A DNA stretch of 64,000 nucleotides from the NCBI GenBank assembly GCA_037576215.1, contig JBANDB010000013.1:806001-870000 (forward strand). Direction: 5' to 3'. Numbering within the stretch: position 1 is the stretch's first letter; each line of letters starts with the position of its first letter. The notes below the pieces were generated by a model. The model did no database searches. It saw nothing but the letters and a program-made list of their open reading frames with translations, and had not been told where the DNA came from. Below, one piece after another: positions 58,535 through 64,000 of this stretch. Both the position numbers and the translations under genes were made by a program. This DNA comes from Armillaria gallica. Taxonomy: Eukaryota > Basidiomycota > Agaricomycetes > Agaricales > Physalacriaceae.

Positions 58535-60949
58535 ATGTCTGGCGTAAGTACGGCCGCGACTTATCCAGTCCAATTCTGACGTTGTTTGCACAGAACCCAT
58601 TCATAGATGATGAAGCGAGTGAGGAAGAAGAATTCGACGAGGAGGACTACGATTCGTACACTAGTAAGTAAGGATGCGGTGCGCCTGTGCTTTATCGACT
58701 CACAATGCCTCAGCTGGTGAATCCGAAACACCAATCCAAGCACCTACCGACCCACACGCTTGTCAGGCCGACGAGGCAAGCGAGACTTTTGAGAGGTGGC
58801 TGGAAAGAGTTCGGGATCGCTGCTCGCAAACTCAGGCAACCAACCCTCACGAGGCACAGACGGTTGTGCTGTTGCGTCGTGTACGTTGTCGAGTGAGCGA
58901 TGCTAACCTAGGCGATCCTTCCTGATGTTGACCTTTCCTTGGGCAGGTAGGCATGGAGGATCAACTGTCAACCTCTGTCCGGCGCGAACCCGAGTGTCTC
59001 CACCGACCTGTAGTCATTCCCTGGTTGCGAGGATGGGTATATCTTGAATCCAGATTGCCACGAGCGAGTGTGAATGGTCCTATCTCGGATGACTTGGAGA
59101 GTTGCCTCTTGCGTGCACCTGGGGTTGCTCTGCGTCGAGGGAGACCTTTGCTGGAATCTGTCGATGCTGCGGATTGGTGGACCCGTCCCCGTGAGGACTG
59201 TCGAGCAACGGGCTTAGGAAGAGGGGATTGGCTTCGTGTCCGCAGCGGACGATATCGGGGGGACATAGGTTTGGTGTTGGAACCCCTCACCTGGGGTTAC
59301 AAGGTGCTGGTAGTCCCCCGCGCTGCAAATTGCACATCCCGCAAACGGAAACGTCATGGCCATCGTCCTGAACTCGCACTCTTGGCCGTCTCCATCGCTC
59401 CAAGCACCCCCTCAGTTATACAGGATCACCGCTACGAACGGGGACTGTATGTATTGGAAGTAGCGCATGCGCATGCGCTTAGGCTCGCGGAGCCTTTGAC
59501 TTGGAAAAATGCGAAAATGTTTCTAGACAGTGGTCATCCGTTGGTTTGGGAATGCGACGTGTTCCCCCCAATACAAGAATGGGTGTTTGAACCAGGACAG
59601 GTAGTCCTCGTGCATGAAGGGAAATCGCGTGGTACGGTGGAAGCGGTGGGAGTGAAAGGGTTGGAGGTTGCAGGAGAGGACGGCAGTGGAACCAGGACCA
59701 TTTCGTGGCGGGATGTCTGGAAGGATGTGCAGATTGGTGACTATGTGGAGACCATGGGGAGGCGTCACTGGGTGGATGGGTTGACAAAGTTAGCAGTCAA
59801 AATCTGACTTTCTTGCAACGCAATCGTGCGTTGGACAGTCAACGTGACGCTGAGTCTGCAGGGATGAAGGTTTGCGGGGGGTTTTGCACACTGGTTGACC
59901 GTACTAACCCGTTCACAGTTGTTTCATAGCCATCGCAACTGTGTGGTGGTCACTCGACCCCCGCACAGAAGGGCAGACAGTGCGATCGATCCCACGCGAC
60001 AAGCAAGAGTCGCCGTTCCCTGGTTAAATGTGGAGGTGCGCATCGGCAAGCCTCACCACCGTTTTCGCGCCTACGAGGGAACTGTTAGGGATGTCAGACA
60101 TGTCCTTGTTCGAAACACACGACCAGGGGTCCCCGGTTGGCGGCCAGAACCCCGATTAACCAGCGGTCTTAGTATTCTGGTGGAGCTCAATCGCTATTCT
60201 GGTGCAAATCCTCGAAGTGCCGAATGGTTTGCTTACGAGGACATTTGGGAGCTACAGTAGGTTGATTTCATTAGTTTGTGGCATCCATACTCATGATCGT
60301 CAGCACTGGGGAGCCCTTGTTGATCTTTCAGCCTTTGACTCGGTACCAGAACTCCTTCCGGCCCTCCGAATGCTTCTTGTATGAGGAAGTACGGCGTCCC
60401 CCAGTCGAGCATTCCATGACAGTGGAAGACATGCAGCCACGCTCAGTCACCCCGCATCAGCCGCCTTCCCGATCGCCTCTCTGGGCATCTTACTGGTGGG
60501 AGCATCCGCAGCTCAGAAACAAAGAGATGCGTGTTACTCTGCCTGAGAACAAGAAAGATGTTATCGTCAAAGCGATGACCCTCGGAGATCAGGTTGCCTT
60601 GGTGAGGGTCGTCTACAGACAGCCTGTGGCGGTGGATGTCACAAGGATGAAAGTTCGTCGCCCTCATCAAAGAGATTATGACCTCTGGATGGTTACCCAA
60701 GGTGAATATGTTGGGCATTATGTTCGTGGCTTGGACTATGAGGTGAGGCTACCTGGAACGGAACTTTGGTGGGATGTCGTCGTCGTGAACGTAGTGGCCG
60801 GGCAGGTGGACGAGAACACAGGGATAGAACTTACCTTACCGGCGACTCACCTTGTGCTGGTTCCGGAAACCTCAGCGGGCAGACGCTTGAATGATACATT
60901 GAAGCGGACCCTGCGCAAACGGTTTGAGGACCGGTCGCGGTCGCAATGA
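58535..60949 (+). CDS. Spt5-like NusG/KOW domain protein
   Basis: Exons are 58535-58543, 58594-58663, 58714-58892, 58947-59869, 59919-60256 and 60304-60949. The tiny first exon encodes MSG. Exon 2 is very acidic (DDEASEEEEFDEEDYDS), as in Spt5. An NGN-like segment follows (VVLLRRVRCR, GMEDQL, WLRGWVYLES). Several KOW-like modules come next: GDWLRVRSGRYRGDIGLVLE, FEPGQVVLVHEGKSRGTVEA, and PWLNVEVRIG with FRAYEGTVRDV, then QGEYVGHYVRGL near the C-terminus. Canonical Spt5 controls RNA polymerase II elongation with Spt4. This protein is a divergent, shorter member, probably a paralog of unknown role. The frame breaks once near 59778, where a GGG run seems one G short, before KVSSQNLTFLQRN; the joins elsewhere are consistent. 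Confidence 0.8.
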
Positions 60950-61037
60950 GACGAACCTCGGGACAATATCTTTGGGACGGACTAGTTTACTATTTCAATG
61001 TAACAATGTGATCATAACTCGTTGCCTCGATATATAT

Positions 61038-61425
61038 TTACCTGCTCAAACTCATCCTGCGGTACAAAAAAGTGGTTGGGGCACCAGGATCATCTTCCCC
61101 ATCTTCATACTCTTGTTCGACCTCTTCTACCCAGCCTTCCGCTCTTTGAACCTCGTCATCGTCCAGGTCCTTATCATCGCGTAATTCCGGTTCGTCGGAC
61201 TCGGCTTGCTATTCCTCTAGTCGCAGAAAAGGCGAGAACAATTCGCGTGGCGCTTACGCTGCCCCAGTCCCCCATTCATTCCACCATAATACTGACCTGC
61301 TCGTTCGGTTGAAGTGGCTGTTCAGCGGAAATAGGCTCATCATGCATGTCTTCCTCCTCGTCCGGACGATCCTTTTGTTCTGGGGCCATGTTGACAGATT
61401 CAGACTCTCCAGGCGCCGAAGGCAT
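61038..61425 (-). CDS. Small acidic protein, 99 residues
   Basis: The ATG at 61423-61425 opens exon 1 (61297-61425), which encodes MPSAPGESESVNMAPEQKDR and ends QPNEQ. An 88-bp intron (61209-61296, GTCAGT donor, AATAG acceptor) joins it in phase to exon 2 (61038-61208), which reads QAESDEPELRDDKDLDDDEV, AEGWVEEVEQEYEDGEDD and PTTFLYRRMSLSR, with a TAA stop. The protein is about one third Asp/Glu. I do not recognise the family. The even phases, long run of acidic residues and clean stop support a real gene; its shortness and the GTAAAT at the stop leave room for a further exon. Confidence 0.45.
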
Positions 61426-61999
61426 GCTGCAGTGGAAACTAATTTACGCTTCACCACAGAACATTATAGTTATATGCCTAATTTGCTGAATTCTGCCCGC
61501 TGCCACCTTCAACCTCTCTATCTCGTTCAACAGACGATCAGAAGGTGTTTTTGAGTCTGTTTGAGTCATGCCGCAATGCTTCATGGCCAGGCCGCGATAG
61601 GTTCGATCACCGATCAATCCATGAGCTATGATCTTACAGCTGTCCATGCGGAGCTGTGATACGAAATTAGATTGATTTAATAACGATCGATCCAGTCGAT
61701 CATGCATGCCGAGACACTCAAGCACTACTATATTTTCCTTGATCGTTCACCGCCACTTCAAGATCACGAATTCATACTTCAAGATCAAGAACTCGTACTA
61801 TCTGCTTCGATCATGGTCACGTCCACTCCGGTCTGCAGGATAAACCATAAGTCTGAATCTCACAGAGAATCAACATAAGGACGGTAACTTGCCATCTGTG
61901 CTCTCTCTTTGGACGCCGAGACAATCCTTTCTGAGCATTCATCCTTTCTGCATCATTGAAGCCGCATTCAGTAGACATTAGACAGCTGAGATGAAAGCC
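61426..61999. other. Intergenic, no gene seen
   Basis: Spacer between the acidic-protein gene and the end of the F-box gene. A run of AAGATCA-type words lies near 61740-61790. No gene is recognised. Confidence 0.4.
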
Positions 62000-63446
62000 T
62001 TACAGCACATAGAGTGTAGCTTTGACACCATTCTGATACGTGTGCTCTTTTGTGGTAAGAGTCGAAGGGCTCGATGGTGCACTCAAGATGCTAAGAAAGG
62101 GTGGAGACAGGTCGCTGATGGTCATCGTCTTTATAGGCGCGTTGTCAGTTTGCAAGGACGGCCCCGCATATTCGACGGCAAGGTATGCAGGGAAGTCCCA
62201 GAAAACACTGGACAGTATCCACGCTAAGGTGGTAAATTCAGTCTCGGTAGGAGTCGTCCACGTCATATCATATACGACAGTAATCTTGTCCAGCCATCGG
62301 CATCTTCTTTGCAGAAGATGCTTAATCGTACAAAAAACCACCGGGACCCTTGGAACGGAGAGACAGCCTTTTACTGTCATCACTACCTCTTCAACACTCG
62401 AATGCGCCGGCAGAGTTGATAGCGTCGAGTACATGCAGGAAACCAGGGCAACGTGGGTCTCAATGGAGATCCTGGTGAGGCCCGTGTTGGACTCGAGGTT
62501 GGCTGGAACGATACCTACTATATGAATATGAGTCAGAGAAATATTCGTGTAACACTCAAATACTTGCCGTCCGTTCTAATGTTTATAGTAGACATCCCAG
62601 ACCCTAATATCTTCAGGAATTGACCGAGTCCCCCCATCGCGGCCGTCTCGCCGCTCAGGTACACTGAGCGGATATTCTCAGGGTCGTACCAGGTGCTTTT
62701 GTTCACGAACCACTCGAAGGGATCCGTATCGATGCCAGGCCTGATGATCACGGTGTCGATCACCGGTAAGCCGGCGCGCTGCAATACCTCCCTCCAGAGG
62801 AAGACCGTATGTAGAAAGAATTTGTTTTCTTCCCGTAGGAACCTGGCCCGGTAAAAATAAAGAGGCGTGAGTGTCGGTTCGGGCCAAGCAAGCTTCAACA
62901 CATCGAGATGCGTAAAGTGAGACATGAAGGCGTTCATGCCCATGATGGACGAGCTGCAGAACAGCAGCTTCATGACCTTGATATGCGGGCATGCACCGGG
63001 ATGGATGGGAAGCTCGTCTAAGACGACGTTGAAGAACGAAACCGTGTGCAGACGGCATAAGAGCACCATAAGATCAGTGATGGCGTCACGGGCTGAGTAT
63101 GTATTCAGCTCTGGGGTAGGCTCTGCGGCTAGGAACGGACCGATAACGTGCAGCCGTTGGATGAAGCGAATGAGGTGCGGTTCCGCCGACATGAAGTCTA
63201 TTGTAGTTTTAGCGTCGGGGAAAGTGGAGAGATGGGCAGGGACAGTGAGGCGCGTTCCACAACGAATAGAAAGTTTTTGCCAAATGTATGGCCTGAGTAT
63301 CAGGTAGAACAACCTGCATATACGCGACAGGTGCTTCGCGCAGGCGACGCAGACATCCCCTCTACGTCTAGGCAGTCGCATCGCGCAACACTTTGAAGTA
63401 GAATCTCCTCCACGATCTCTATTGGGGTCTCTGAAAACGAAGGCAT
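62000..63446 (-). CDS. F-box protein with GC-AG intron
   Basis: The likely start is the ATG at 63444-63446. It opens MPSFSETPIEIVEEILLQSV, an F-box-like helix. Around 63380 the frame must change by one base to reach VCVACAKHLSRICRLFYLI, the rest of the F-box, so this is a frame break or an unseen small intron. From 63381 the frame is open to 62568, with LRR-like content (LVLLCRLHTVSFFNVVLDEL, HIKVMKLLFCSSS, HLDVLKLAWP). A 50-bp intron (62518-62567) with a GC donor (G/GCAAGT) joins to exon 2, which runs GIVPANLESNTGLTRISIET to the stop at 62000-62002. An adaptor role in an SCF ubiquitin ligase is inferred from the F-box. Confidence 0.65.
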
Positions 63447-64000
63447 GGGGGCTGGTATGAGTATCGGAGTCAGATGGGAGTCAAGGACTTGAAAACGTTT
63501 TAACGTTCAGTTACGAGGGATACAAAGGGTTCTAGGTAGAGCTACGACGATCTCTAACCAGTCTGGCGCTGCATCCCCATTCGTATACCATCTCTGTTGT
63601 TGCCGATCACAAACCCTTCGCAAGATCAGAATCTGAATTTATCCAATTCTGATCAATGGATATTTTAGTTTTCGGGAAATTTTTGTTCCATACCTGAATT
63701 TCAATTTCAATTGCGGCGTCAGAACGCATCACGGGCAAAGGACCTTTGCCCCGAATAATGCTTTCATGTCTGGGAAACCCGCCGCAATTGCTCCATCTGC
63801 TGCTTTCCTCGAGTATCTCGCGTCGGAAAAGAACTGACAGTAGACCGACATTTGCATAAACCTATCCCCATCTGCTACTCTGACAAGTGCCTTGTCAACT
63901 TCACGGAGATTCTGTTGCGCTGTGGCCGTCCACGAGCATGGAAAATGGATGAATGTTATACTGATGTGTCGAACTGTAGGTAACGGAATTGTGTGTAGGG
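63447..64000. other. Intergenic right edge, no gene seen
   Basis: Presumed promoter of the F-box gene plus sequence without recognisable coding content up to the window end. Confidence 0.4.

Noticed and set aside
43189..60949. KDZ transposon / TET-JBP dioxygenase cluster, known from agarics
   Set aside because: The dioxygenase-like gene here is JmjC-like, and no KDZ transposase or TET/JBP signature was found.

Overview
The window looks like nuclear DNA of a mushroom-forming basidiomycete (Agaricomycetes). The evidence is introns of about 45-60 bp with GT-AG (sometimes GC-AG) ends in nearly every gene, and protein families typical of this class: DUF6535 membrane proteins, agaric-type F-box proteins, a JmjC-like protein, an Spt5-like KOW protein and TAP-like secreted hydrolases. 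No bacterial operons, ribosome binding sites or CRISPR arrays are present. All calls rest on reading translations and splice sites by eye; no database search was run.

Left third (1-28 kb): an unstable patchwork of duplicated and decaying genes. It holds two DUF6535 copies (1713-4566 and 11070-13873), three TAP-like alpha/beta hydrolase copies (minus strand, ending at 4984, 19398 and 23183), and two broken copies of one F-box gene (7039-8460 minus, 17449-18747 plus). At least four degenerate fragments of the mitochondrial-type PPR gene at 35-39.5 kb are scattered here on both strands, together with a relic of an ASCC1/AKAP7-type 2H phosphoesterase. One PPR fragment keeps an intron, which points to DNA-level copying rather than retrotransposition.

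Middle (28-39.6 kb): a housekeeping block. It contains an F-box gene abutting a decayed lineage-specific gene, EMG1/NEP1 (18S rRNA pseudouridine N1-methyltransferase), elongin C (ELC1) and, divergently, the intact parent PPR gene. 39.6-43.2 kb is a gene-free, partly AT-rich stretch.

Right third (43-64 kb): accessory genes. They are an F-box protein, two related genes of unknown function with basic C-terminal tails (A 45860-47112, B 50340-52117) flanking an unknown gene C (47830-49975, minus), a JmjC-like protein (53570-about 57950, minus) head to head with an Spt5-like KOW protein (58535-60949), a small acidic protein and a second F-box gene. The gap between the JmjC-like and Spt5-like genes carries a 47-bp tandem repeat and a perfect 20-bp inverted repeat, and is the most interesting spot in the window.

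Several otherwise good genes carry isolated one- or two-base frame breaks, some in G/C runs, including EMG1, which is essential in yeast. Part of this may be uncorrected sequencing error rather than biology; individual entries say where.
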